A DNA stretch of 45,342 nt from Streptomyces sp. UW30 (GTDB lineage: Bacteria; Actinomycetota; Actinomycetes; Streptomycetales; Streptomycetaceae), in assembly GCF_008042075.1 (NCBI RefSeq), contig NZ_RDBN01000005.1, positions 282,549 through 327,890 of the forward strand. The letters are read 5' to 3'. The notes under the pieces are model-generated. The model saw nothing but the letters and a program-made list of their open reading frames with translations, made no database searches and was not told the origin of the DNA. Within the stretch, counting starts at the first letter, position 1, and every line of letters begins with the position of its first letter. The position numbers and the translations under genes were made by a program. Of the stretch, positions 1 through 6,240 are shown one piece after another.

Positions 1-179
1 ACCGTCTCGCCGGTGCTGCTGTCGACGGCGTAGAGGTAGGCGCCCGTGTCCTGGTCGTTGTGCGTCCAGTAGATGCCCGGGTGCTGGCGCGAGGCGGCGA
101 GGCCGCTGGACTCCGTGATGCGCGGGTCCTTGATCGTGAAGTCCTCGTTCCCGTCGGCGGCGGAGGCGATGGAGAACGC
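1..179 (-). pseudogene. Truncated secreted-protein fragment
   Basis: Read on the minus strand this stretch is open and encodes a segment containing DFTIKDPRITESSGLAAS, then GIYWTHNDQDTGAYLYAVD and SSTGET at the window edge. I associate this pattern with secreted actinobacterial WD40/phytase-esterase-like proteins, in which a 'DPRITESSGLAAS' motif lies shortly after the signal peptide. There is no start codon: going upstream the frame passes through DGNEDF and then reaches a stop at 182-180, inside sequence that belongs to the kinase fragment on the other strand. So both the N-terminus (signal peptide) and the rest of the gene (beyond the window) are missing. The conserved part ends near 165, which I take as a breakpoint. 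The family assignment is from memory and only moderately sure. Confidence 0.5.
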
Positions 180-459
180 TCACCGTCACGCTAACGCGAC
201 GAAGGTCGACGTCCGGGCGGGCGTCCAGGGCGAGGTGCTCTGCCTGACCGTCCAGGACGACGGGCGGGGCCTGCCCCCCGACACCACCCTCGATCACCTG
301 CGCCGAACCGGCCATTTCGGCCTCCTCGGCATGGCCGAACGAGCCGCGTCGATAGGCGCCCGCATCGACTTCGGCAAGGGCGCCCACGCCCGTGGCACGG
401 AGGTCCGCCTGGAACTGCCCCTGGCGGCCCTGACGACGATGAAGGCGACGACCTCATGA
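165..459 (+). pseudogene. C-terminal ATPase fragment of a sensor histidine kinase
   Basis: This is the HATPase_c end of a NarL-type two-component kinase. An N-box-like stretch EAMENAHRHANAT is followed by the G1-box DDGRGLPPD and the G2-box HFGLLGMAERAASIGA, and it ends LELPLAAL. All upstream kinase parts (sensor, dimerisation and phospho-acceptor helix) are missing. The frame stays open back to an ATG at 73, but residues before about 165 are antisense of another gene and show no kinase character. The stop overlaps the response-regulator start at 456 by four bases (ATGA), which is typical of a kinase-regulator pair. As it stands it cannot autophosphorylate. The fragment is best read as the remnant left by a deletion or a misjoin at about 165. 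Confidence 0.7.
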
Positions 460-1205
460 CCAAGTCGCAAGCACCCGGCCCCGCCACGCCGCTGCGCCTG
501 GTGGTGGCCGACGACAACCCGGTGGTCCGGGCAGGCCTGACGGCCCTCCTCTCCAGCCACGCGGACATACGGGTGGTGGCCGAGGCGACCAACGGCCACG
601 AGGCCCACGAGGCGGCCCGCCGCCACCGCCCCGACGTGATCCTCCTGGACGTACGGATGCCGGGCCTGGACGGCATCGCCGCCCTTCCCCACCTCGTACG
701 GATCGCCCCGGTGATGATGCTGACGTACAGCGGGGAGTCGGAGACGGTGCGGGAGGCGCTGCGGCGAGGGGCCTCCGGCTACATGGTCCACGGTGAGTTC
801 ACGGCGGGGGAACTGGTGGAGGCCGTACGGGAGATCAGGCGGGGCGGCTCGCGTCTCACGCCCACGGCAGCGGCTGCGGCAATGGCGCCGCTCGCGCAAG
901 CAAACGACGAACTCCCAACTGTTACAGGGAATTCGGTGGAATCGCTTTCGCAAGTGCAACCAAACATGGGACAGTCTTCGTCGTACAGGTCACGGTTCCG
1001 GCTGAGCAGGAGGGAGGCGGAGATCATGGACCTCATCGCGGCGGGCATGAACAACCAGCAGATCGCCGCCGCCTGCTTCATCAGCGAGAAGACGGTCAAG
1101 AACCACATCAACCGGATCTTCGCCAAACTCCACAGCACCAGCCGCGCGGAGGCAGCCGCCAAGTGGCTGGGCACGGCCCCGGGTTCCCACCCAGGACGGA
1201 GCTGA
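456..1205 (+). CDS. NarL/LuxR-type response regulator
   Basis: This is a two-component DNA-binding regulator of 249 aa. The receiver domain covers about residues 12-130, with the acidic pair in VVADDN (D19/D20), the probable phospho-acceptor D65 in ILLDVRMPG, and a Thr/Lys side represented by MLTYSG. A poorly conserved linker of about 45 residues follows, and then a GerE/LuxR helix-turn-helix at about 185-240 (LSRREAEIMDLIAAGMNNQQ, then ISEKTVKNHINRIFAKL). The linker is longer than usual for the family. The gene overlaps the kinase remnant by ATGA and sits directly before the Flp-pilin gene, so control of the pilus-like genes is the natural guess. With the kinase truncated it may act unphosphorylated or through another kinase. 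Confidence 0.92.
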   Translation: MTKSQAPGPATPLRLVVADDNPVVRAGLTALLSSHADIRVVAEATNGHEAHEAARRHRPDVILLDVRMPGLDGIAALPHLVRIAPVMMLTYSGESETVREALRRGASGYMVHGEFTAGELVEAVREIRRGGSRLTPTAAAAAMAPLAQANDELPTVTGNSVESLSQVQPNMGQSSSYRSRFRLSRREAEIMDLIAAGMNNQQIAAACFISEKTVKNHINRIFAKLHSTSRAEAAAKWLGTAPGSHPGRS

Positions 1206-1338
1206 CCGGCGATGACTGAGCGACGGTTTTCGGCCGCGGCCCGCAATTGGGTCCAGGGACCCTCTGGTGTTCGGGGTAACCCCGCATACGTTTCTCCCGA
1301 TACTTCTCGTAGGACTTGCGAGCCCGGAGGGGAACACC

Positions 1339-1536
1339 ATGAGCAACTGGATCAACACCACCGTCGAGTACCTGCGTTCCCGGGCCGTGCGGGACGACAA
1401 GGGGCAGACGGCGGTGGAGTATCTGGGCATCATCGCGGTGGTGGTGGCGATTGTGTTGGCCATTACGGGGACGGATATCGGGCAGACGATCTTCAACGCG
1501 ATCACGGACAAGATCACCGAGGTAACCGGCGGTTGA
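1339..1536 (+). CDS. Flp/Fap-type pilin
   Basis: This small 65-aa protein has the build of an actinobacterial Flp pilin. A short cytoplasmic N-terminus ends in KGQTAVEYLGIIAVVVAIVL, in which the GQTAVEYLGI segment with its Glu five residues into the core is the type IVb pilin signature. One hydrophobic helix and a short hydrophilic tail (TDKITEVTGG) follow. I chose ATG 1339 because AGGGGA (about 1328-1333) sits at SD distance. An in-frame start at 1267 would add an unlikely leader. The stop overlaps the TTG start of the next gene. Flp subunits normally need a prepilin peptidase and the TadA/B/C machinery, and none of these is in the window. Confidence 0.88.
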   Translation: MSNWINTTVEYLRSRAVRDDKGQTAVEYLGIIAVVVAIVLAITGTDIGQTIFNAITDKITEVTGG

Positions 1537-2150
1537 CGAGGCCCCGTAGGTGCGACGACTCAGGGCAGGCCTTCCCCATCTACATCACAGTGGTGGCGGG
1601 TCTGCTCTTTCTCGCGTTCGCGTACCTTGCGGTCGGCCAGGCCGCGGCCAACAGGAACGGTGCCCAGACGGCTGCCGACGCGGCGGCGCTGGCCGCGGCG
1701 CAGGAGACCCGGGACCAACTGGCGGGGGACTGGTTGGAGGTCGTTGGGGACCCGGCGAAATGGCACGACATTCTCGACGGGGACACCGCGGTGTTCGACG
1801 ACTGCCAGCGGGCGTACGAACTCGCGGCCCAGAATGACGCCGATGTCCAAGGATGCGTACCGGAAGGGCTGTTGGGCTACAAGGTCGATGTCGAGACCAA
1901 CAAGTCCGTCGGCGACTCCATCGTCCCCGGCACGGAGGACAAGCACTCGAAGGCGTCAGCCATCGCCGTGATCGAGCCACTCTGCCCCTTCGACCTTCCC
2001 GGCGAGGACGCCGACGCGGGCGACGGGAACGACCCACTGCCACTGCCGCAGCTCACCTGCGACGACGACACGAACTGGGACCCGGACCCGGACGACCCGA
2101 GCACTCTTCCGGACCCCGAGGACCTCTTCGACGTCCACCTGGCCGACTGA
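1533..2150 (+). CDS. TadG-like pilus-assembly protein
   Basis: This 205-aa protein begins with DDSGQAFPIYITVVAGLLFL, continues with a single membrane helix and then ANRNGAQTAADAAALAAAQE. That is the N-terminal 'Tad' (TadE/TadG-like) domain. The rest is an extracellular, acidic, partly repetitive segment rich in D and P (from about residue 150), with Cys residues that could pair. I chose TTG 1533 because it overlaps the pilin stop (TTGA) and GAGG lies about 11 bases upstream. The open frame extends to 1212, but that would read through the pilin gene in another frame. A minor pilin or assembly role at the membrane is inferred from the family and from the coupling to the pilin gene. Confidence 0.8.
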   Translation: MTRPRRCDDSGQAFPIYITVVAGLLFLAFAYLAVGQAAANRNGAQTAADAAALAAAQETRDQLAGDWLEVVGDPAKWHDILDGDTAVFDDCQRAYELAAQNDADVQGCVPEGLLGYKVDVETNKSVGDSIVPGTEDKHSKASAIAVIEPLCPFDLPGEDADAGDGNDPLPLPQLTCDDDTNWDPDPDDPSTLPDPEDLFDVHLAD

Positions 2151-2184
2151 CAAGCCAACGACGAATGACAAAGGAAGCAGAGGC

Positions 2185-2763
2185 ATGAGCATTCGGATCA
2201 CCACGAAGGCCCGTAGGGGGATGGTCGCGATGACCATTGCGGCCGGACTGGCCCTCGGTGCGGCCGGCTGCGGCAGTGGAGGCGACGACAAGAAGCCCGA
2301 GGCTTCGCCGTCCGCGTCCAAGAGCAATGGATCGGATCCGAGTGCTCAGGAGGGGCAGACGGGTGAGATCTTGGCCGAGTTGAAGGGCCCGAATGGTCTG
2401 CTGCTCCAGATCACCTCCGTCGCCCGGGACTCAGGCGGCTTCATCACGGTCAGCGGCGACTTGAAGAGCGACGGCGACAAGACACTGGCCATCCCTGCAC
2501 AGTTGAGCGGCAACGAGACCGAGATCATCAGGAACGGCCGCTCGTTCGGTGGAGCCACGCTGGTCGATTCCAAGGGGAAGAAGCGCTACTACGTCCTGAG
2601 GGACACGGACGGCCGCCCGCTCACCACCACGGGCATCTCCTCCATCAAGTCGGGCGAGACCATACCGGTGTTCATGCAGTTCCCGGCACCACCCACGGAC
2701 ACGGCCGACGTGTCCCTCCAGTTGCCCATGTTCGCGCCGGCCGACATCACGATCGCCGGGTGA
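2185..2763 (+). CDS. Secreted lipoprotein of unknown function
   Basis: This 192-aa protein has a lipoprotein signal: a basic N-terminus (TTKARRG), a hydrophobic core and a lipobox LGAAGC, followed by a G/D/K/S-rich tether to about residue 60. The remaining 130 residues look like an all-beta extracellular domain (LLLQITSVARDSGGFITVSG, later DVSLQLPMF). I do not recognise the domain. It lies 34 bp after the TadG-like gene with an AAAGGAAG SD, and 7 bp before the OmpA gene. It is probably part of the same operon and attached to the outer face of the membrane. Confidence 0.78.
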   Translation: MSIRITTKARRGMVAMTIAAGLALGAAGCGSGGDDKKPEASPSASKSNGSDPSAQEGQTGEILAELKGPNGLLLQITSVARDSGGFITVSGDLKSDGDKTLAIPAQLSGNETEIIRNGRSFGGATLVDSKGKKRYYVLRDTDGRPLTTTGISSIKSGETIPVFMQFPAPPTDTADVSLQLPMFAPADITIAG

Positions 2764-2770
2764 GGCACCC

Positions 2771-3394
2771 ATGACCCGCACCCCCCGCCTCTCCCTCACC
2801 CTCACCGCAGCCACCCTCATGGTCGCCGCCAACATCCTCGGCGCCACCACGGCAGACGCCGCCGACGACCCCAGCGTCCCGCCCGGCACCGAGGCGACGG
2901 CCACCGCGCCCGTCGAGGTGGACGCCAACGACCCCGACCTGAAGCTCCCCGAGGGTGCCACCCTCGCCGAACCGAAAGTCCTCGACATCAAGCAGGTAGT
3001 AGAGGACCAGGCCGGCGAGGAACGCCGCGAAGACACCAACGCGGACGTGAAGTTCGCGCTCCAGGCGGAGGTCCTGTTCCCCAAGGACAGCGCGAAGCTG
3101 ACCGGCGAGTCGAAGGCCCGTATCGCCTCGATCGCGGAGGAGATCAAGAAACAGAACGCCACGCGCATCCGGGTCTTCGGCTTCACCGACAACCTGGGCT
3201 CCTCGGCCCACGGCGACGTCCTGTCCAGGAAGCGCGCGAACGCCGTACAGGGAATCCTGGAATCGGAGCTGAACGACTCCACGGTCACGTACGAGGTGCG
3301 GGGCTACGGCGAGCAGTACCCGATCTCCTCGAACGCGTCGGAGGAGGGCCGGAAGAAGAACCGACGGGTTGAGGTGTCGTTCCCGCGCTCGTAG
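2771..3394 (+). CDS. Secreted OmpA-family protein
   Basis: This 207-aa protein has an N-terminal signal peptide (cleavage near TTADA-AD, residue 30), a D/E-rich spacer and an OmpA C-terminal peptidoglycan-binding domain at about 95-205. Recognisable pieces are VLFPKDSAKLTGES, the IRVFGFTDNLGS motif with the conserved Asp (D140), LSRKRANAVQ, VRGYGEQYP and the closing KKNRRVEVSF with the conserved Arg pair. In Gram-positive Tad-like loci such a protein probably anchors or guides the fibre in the cell wall. That role is inferred from context. The gene is the last of the run starting at 456 and is followed by a fresh promoter at 3430. Confidence 0.88.
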   Translation: MTRTPRLSLTLTAATLMVAANILGATTADAADDPSVPPGTEATATAPVEVDANDPDLKLPEGATLAEPKVLDIKQVVEDQAGEERREDTNADVKFALQAEVLFPKDSAKLTGESKARIASIAEEIKKQNATRIRVFGFTDNLGSSAHGDVLSRKRANAVQGILESELNDSTVTYEVRGYGEQYPISSNASEEGRKKNRRVEVSFPRS

Positions 3395-3429
3395 CGCTGA
3401 CGCGCTCTTCTCCCAGGAAGCGACCCGCG

Positions 3430-3457
3430 TTGACAGCCCCCTTCATGGAGCTTTAAT
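3430..3457 (+). promoter_or_regulatory. Promoter of the SorC-type regulator
   Basis: A consensus-like -35 TTGACA (3430-3435) and -10 TTTAAT (3452-3457) are separated by 16 bp. This is unusually clear for this GC-rich DNA. The same pair with identical spacing recurs at 5066-5093, so the two promoters are probably related and co-regulated. Confidence 0.75.
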
Positions 3458-3474
3458 TGGGAGAAACGGCGCAT

Positions 3475-3500
3475 ATGAGACCCGTCTGCTCATTCGAGCG
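3475..3500. promoter_or_regulatory. Operator for the SorC-type regulator (copy 1)
   Basis: There are two overlapping dyads: ATGAG-N9-CTCAT (3475-3493) and the tighter TGCTC-ATTC-GAGCG (3487-3500). Both recur with the same relative placement at 5112-5137. The site lies just downstream of the -10 hexamer, which would suit roadblock or repressor control. That the adjacent SorC protein binds here is inferred from the position and duplication of the site. Confidence 0.6.
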
Positions 3501-3536
3501 GCGACGCCGAGCGCCCTCCCGAAAGGCCAGGCTGCC

Positions 3537-4019
3537 ATGCGCGCACATGAGGCCGGCCCGGAATACCTGGTGCAGACCGCGGCGATGGCCCGGCGGTTCT
3601 ATCTCGAGGGCAAGTCCAAGATGGAGATCGCCGAGGAATTCGGCATCAGCCGGTTCAAGGTGGCCCGGACCCTGGAATCGGCCCTGCGTGACGGTCTGAT
3701 CCGTTTGGAGATCCGCATCCCGGCCGAACTCGACGCCGATCTCTCCGACGCTCTGCGCACGCGCTACGACCTGCGGCATTCCATCGTCATCGACGACCGC
3801 CGCGATGGTCTGGAAGACACCGTGCAGCGGGCGAGTGTGGTCAGCCCGAGGCCGACAGCCTCGATCTCGGGACCCCAGACCATTCCGAGGACATCGTTTT
3901 CCGTGACGATTTCGGCAAGGAGGTCGGCGGTGACCGCGCCGAGGCGGCGAGTGGCCTGCACGGTGTCTTCCAGACCATCGCGGCGGTCGTCGATGACGAT
4001 GGAATGCCGCAGGTCGTAG
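3537..4019 (+). pseudogene. Broken N-terminal copy of SorC-type regulator
   Basis: This ORF starts at ATG 3537 (GAAAGG SD) and encodes the true N-terminus MRAHEAGPEYLVQTAAMARR, the whole sugar-regulator HTH (EGKSKMEIAEEFGISRFKVA) and the first part of the effector domain up to residue 97 (GLEDTVQ). At 3828 the frame runs into an inverted copy of the gene's own sequence and translates 63 meaningless residues to a stop. If made, it would be a DNA-binding fragment without the ligand-binding and oligomerisation domain, possibly dominant over the full protein. Taking out exactly 465 bp (3587-4051) restores one continuous 316-codon SorC gene ending at 4952, so this is the 5' piece of a single ancestral gene. 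Confidence 0.75.
3587..3827 (+). repeat. 241-bp direct repeat, copy A (copy B 4052-4292)
   Basis: Positions 3587-3827 recur at 4052-4292 at an offset of 465 bp. They encode the HTH and the start of the effector domain. I see only one local difference: the codons after CGCCG read CGATGG in copy A and CTCTGG in copy B. The inverted piece between them carries the copy A version. Confidence 0.9.
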
Positions 4020-4052
4020 CGCGTGCGCAGAGCGTCGGAGAGATCGGCGTCG
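3818..4052. repeat. 235-bp inverted copy of 4196-4430
   Basis: Positions 3818-4052 are the reverse complement of 4196-4430 (paired positions sum to 8248), with the two-base difference noted for copies A and B. As a result, 3731-3827 and 3956-4052 also form a perfect 97-bp inverted repeat with a 128-bp loop. The left junction has about 10 bp of shared sequence (CACCGTGCAG) between the direct and inverted readings, which is typical of a microhomology-mediated template switch, whether biological or from library preparation. Confidence 0.9.
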
Positions 4053-4952
4053 GCCCGGCGGTTCTATCTCGAGGGCAAGTCCAAGATGGAGATCGCCGAG
4101 GAATTCGGCATCAGCCGGTTCAAGGTGGCCCGGACCCTGGAATCGGCCCTGCGTGACGGTCTGATCCGTTTGGAGATCCGCATCCCGGCCGAACTCGACG
4201 CCGATCTCTCCGACGCTCTGCGCACGCGCTACGACCTGCGGCATTCCATCGTCATCGACGACCGCCGCTCTGGTCTGGAAGACACCGTGCAGGCCACTCG
4301 CCGCCTCGGCGCGGTCACCGCCGACCTCCTTGCCGAAATCGTCACGGAAAACGATGTCCTCGGAATGGTCTGGGGTCCCGAGATCGAGGCTGTCGGCCTC
4401 GGGCTGACCACACTCGCCCGCTGCACGGTGGTTCAGTTGTGCGGAGTGACCCCGCTGCGTCCCGTGGACGCGACGGCCGTGGAGGCGGTGCGCAGGGCCG
4501 CCACCATTTCACGGGGAGTCGTCTATCCCATCTATGCGCCATTGCTGCTGCCCGATGCCACGGCGGCCCGGATGTTGCGTGAACAGCCCGGAATCGTCGA
4601 TGCGGTGAGCCGCTTCGGTCTGGTGACCAAGGCCGTGGTCACCGTCGGCGGATGGGGACCGGGGTTGTCCACCGTATTCGACGCACTCGGCGAGGCCGAG
4701 CGGGAGGAATACCGGAGCCGGGGCGTGTGTGCCGAAGTCGCCGGCCAACTGCTCGACGCCGAAGGGCGCATCATCGCCCCGGAACTCACCGAGCGGGTCA
4801 TCGCCATCAGCTTTGAAGAACTGCGCAAGGTGCCGGAAGTACTCCTCATGGCCGATGGGGTCCAACGGGCGGCCGCCACCGCAGCGGCCCTTCAAACGGG
4901 CCTCTTCAACGGAATCGTCACTGACGCCGGGGTTGCCGAGACGCTGCTCTGA
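4023..4952 (+). CDS. SorC/DeoR-type sugar-responsive regulator (5' end rearranged)
   Basis: This 309-aa ORF has the HTH (RRFYLEGKSKMEIAEEFGIS, then the recognition helix around SRFKVARTLESAL) and a complete sugar-phosphate-binding effector domain to the C-terminus (GMVWGPEIEAVGLGLTTLA, VVQLCGVTPL, VTVGGWGPG, LLMADGVQRAAATAAAL, then NGIVTDAGVAETLL). The family normally binds a phosphorylated sugar and acts as a tetrameric repressor. Its first ten or so residues (GTG start, MRRASERSASA) come from the inverted segment and replace the native MRAHEAGPEYLVQTAAMA helix. The protein may therefore be impaired, and the natural SD and promoter are now 500-600 bp upstream. If the 465-bp insertion is an artefact, the true gene runs from 3537 and is 316 aa. 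Confidence 0.8.
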   Translation: MRRASERSASARRFYLEGKSKMEIAEEFGISRFKVARTLESALRDGLIRLEIRIPAELDADLSDALRTRYDLRHSIVIDDRRSGLEDTVQATRRLGAVTADLLAEIVTENDVLGMVWGPEIEAVGLGLTTLARCTVVQLCGVTPLRPVDATAVEAVRRAATISRGVVYPIYAPLLLPDATAARMLREQPGIVDAVSRFGLVTKAVVTVGGWGPGLSTVFDALGEAEREEYRSRGVCAEVAGQLLDAEGRIIAPELTERVIAISFEELRKVPEVLLMADGVQRAAATAAALQTGLFNGIVTDAGVAETLL

Positions 4953-5012
4953 CGCGGGATTGCCACCGGACGTCATGCGGTGAGTACGCGGCGTCATCGT
5001 GCACGGTGTCAT

Positions 5013-5028
5013 CTGCTCGTCTGAGCAG
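5013..5028. promoter_or_regulatory. Perfect dyad related to the SorC operator
   Basis: CTGCTC-GTCT-GAGCAG is a perfect 6+6 inverted repeat, followed after AAA by another CTGCTCATG half-site (5032-5040). The core TGCTC-N4-GAGC is the same as in the sites at 3487 and 5124. It lies 38 bp upstream of the -35 of the second promoter, where a remote operator for DNA looping by a tetrameric regulator would fit. Confidence 0.55.
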
Positions 5029-5065
5029 AAACTGCTCATGTTTTCCTTGGGCATCCCGATGCCTA

Positions 5066-5093
5066 TTGACATCGCCTTTCGTGAATCTTTAAT
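5066..5093 (+). promoter_or_regulatory. Promoter of the HATPase gene
   Basis: TTGACA (5066-5071), 16 bp and TTTAAT (5088-5093) match the promoter at 3430-3457 in hexamers and in spacing. The transcript would start about 50 bp before ATG 5152. Confidence 0.75.
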
Positions 5094-5111
5094 GGAGTGC
5101 AATGCACGCAT

Positions 5112-5137
5112 ATGAGCTGTAGCTGCTCATCCGAGCG
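5112..5137. promoter_or_regulatory. Operator for the SorC-type regulator (copy 2)
   Basis: ATGAG-N9-CTCAT (5112-5130) overlaps TGCTC-ATCC-GAGCG (5124-5137), the same composite dyad as at 3475-3500, and again lies just downstream of a TTTAAT -10. The flanking CGCATATGAG is shared as well, so the two control regions probably arose by duplication. Confidence 0.6.
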
Positions 5138-5151
5138 AAGGCTGTAAGGCA

Positions 5152-5577
5152 ATGGCTGCTACGACGGAAATCGCCATCCCCCGGGCTGCCGAGCCGACCT
5201 CCGCCTCGCTCACGTTGCCGGCAGCTCTGACCTCCGCCCGGAAGGCGCGGACCTTCACGGCACAGGCCCTGCGCTTGTGGGGCGAAGCCGAAGAACTCGT
5301 CGAAGCCGCCGTACTGATCGTCTGCGAGCTGGCCACGAACGCCATTCGCCACGGAAGCGGGCTGGTCACGCTCCGGCTGCTGCTGGAGCCCCACGCACTT
5401 CATGTCGAGGTGCACGACGGATCGGCGATGCCCCCGGTACAGCGGACGGCCGGCTGTGACGAGGACCGCGGACGCGGCATGCTGATCGTCGACGCACTCG
5501 CCGAGACCTGGTCCTGCGGAACGGCCCCCGAGGGCGGCAAGTGGGTCCGCGCGACCGTCGCCCGCGTGGCAGGCTGA
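5152..5577 (+). CDS. Anti-sigma-like serine kinase / HATPase protein
   Basis: This 141-aa single-domain HATPase_c_2 protein is of the RsbW/SpoIIAB-like type that is very common in Streptomyces. It has the N-box ELATNAIRHGS (about residues 63-73), a G1-like EVHDGSAMPP and the G2 segment DRGRGMLIVDALAETW, and it ends GGKWVRATV. Such proteins bind or phosphorylate anti-sigma antagonists or sigma factors, and their phosphoprotein partners are often cleared by SpoIIE-type phosphatases like the two at 12709-17184. Start ATG 5152 has a TAAGG-type SD. Its promoter and operator copy those of the SorC gene, so its expression probably responds to the same sugar signal. That is an inference. Confidence 0.88.
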   Translation: MAATTEIAIPRAAEPTSASLTLPAALTSARKARTFTAQALRLWGEAEELVEAAVLIVCELATNAIRHGSGLVTLRLLLEPHALHVEVHDGSAMPPVQRTAGCDEDRGRGMLIVDALAETWSCGTAPEGGKWVRATVARVAG

Positions 5578-5594
5578 AGCGAGGTCGGGACCCG

Positions 5595-5630
5595 GCCTGA
5601 ATCTGCATGACCACCGCCTGAATCTGCATG
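5595..5630 (+). repeat. Two 15-bp direct repeats, 21-bp period
   Basis: GCCTGAATCTGCATG occurs at 5595-5609 and 5616-5630. The 21-bp period equals two helical turns, so both copies face the same side of the DNA. They lie 72-107 bp before the gene at 5702 and could be a regulator site or a small duplication. Confidence 0.45.
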
Positions 5631-5701
5631 GTGAGGGCAGTCGCTGTGGCCGGACAATCCGATCCGGCGCGTGGTGCCCCTGGAGTGCGAGGATCGGGGA
5701 C

Positions 5702-5995
5702 ATGGGCACCGAGAAGCGCTGGGTGTACCGGGTCGACGAGCCGCACGGTTCGCAGGGCTGGCTCCCCTACGGCGTCCAGGCCGAGCGGCGGCGGGGAACC
5801 GTCATCACCGACGATCCCGAAGAGACCGCCGAGTACGTCGCCGCCCTCGTCGTCACCGACCTGGTGACCGAGTGGGAGGCGGGAGGCGCCGCGCGGAGGC
5901 ATCTGCGCGTGATCGTCTGGGAGGACAAGGAGGGCGCCGGCCCTGAGGACGCGGCCTTCACCGTGGAGATCCGGCCTGACATCGACGCAGGGTGA
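5702..5995 (+). CDS. Small conserved-looking hypothetical protein
   Basis: This is a 97-aa soluble, acidic protein without signal peptide or membrane segment. It reads as an alternating beta/alpha domain (KRWVYRVDEPHGSQGWLPYG; TAEYVAALVVTDLVTEW; LRVIVWED; AAFTVEIRPDI). I do not recognise the family. Start ATG 5702 has GAGGATCGGGGA just upstream. It is monocistronic as far as can be seen: 124 bp separate it from the HATPase gene and 245 bp from the next gene. The base and codon pattern is like its neighbours, so I take it as real. Confidence 0.6.
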   Translation: MGTEKRWVYRVDEPHGSQGWLPYGVQAERRRGTVITDDPEETAEYVAALVVTDLVTEWEAGGAARRHLRVIVWEDKEGAGPEDAAFTVEIRPDIDAG

Positions 5996-6240
5996 CCGGT
6001 CCGGCTGTGGGCGTGGTTGCGCCCGCGAGGCTGGGGGAGGCGGGCATCCGGTGGTTCGGTTCCTGACCCATCACATCCGGGCCGGCGGAGCACCCTCCGT
6101 CTCGTTCGCCCCTCGAATAACCACCTTTCGGAAAAGGCTTGTTGACCGAATGCCAGCCATGCACACTACTCCTCGTCGCATACCGATGGCAGGCCCGTTC
6201 GCCTGCATCATGCATTGGTATGGAGCATCGGGGGATCCGC
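5996..6240 (+). other. Non-coding gap before the DUF6232 gene
   Basis: The 245 bp are less GC-rich than the surroundings in their second half (about 6110-6240), which suggests a control region. A possible -35 TTGACC lies at 6142-6147, but I find no convincing -10 partner. No RNA gene or clear hairpin was seen. Confidence 0.4.

Noticed and set aside
1212..1532. Upstream extension of the TadG-like gene to 1212
   Set aside because: The extension reads through the pilin gene in another frame and gives Arg/Gly-rich residues. The Tad-domain start fits TTG 1533.
3731..4052. Inverted repeat as a transposon end or insertion sequence
   Set aside because: The arms are part of the SorC coding sequence itself. 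There is no transposase and no target-site duplication.
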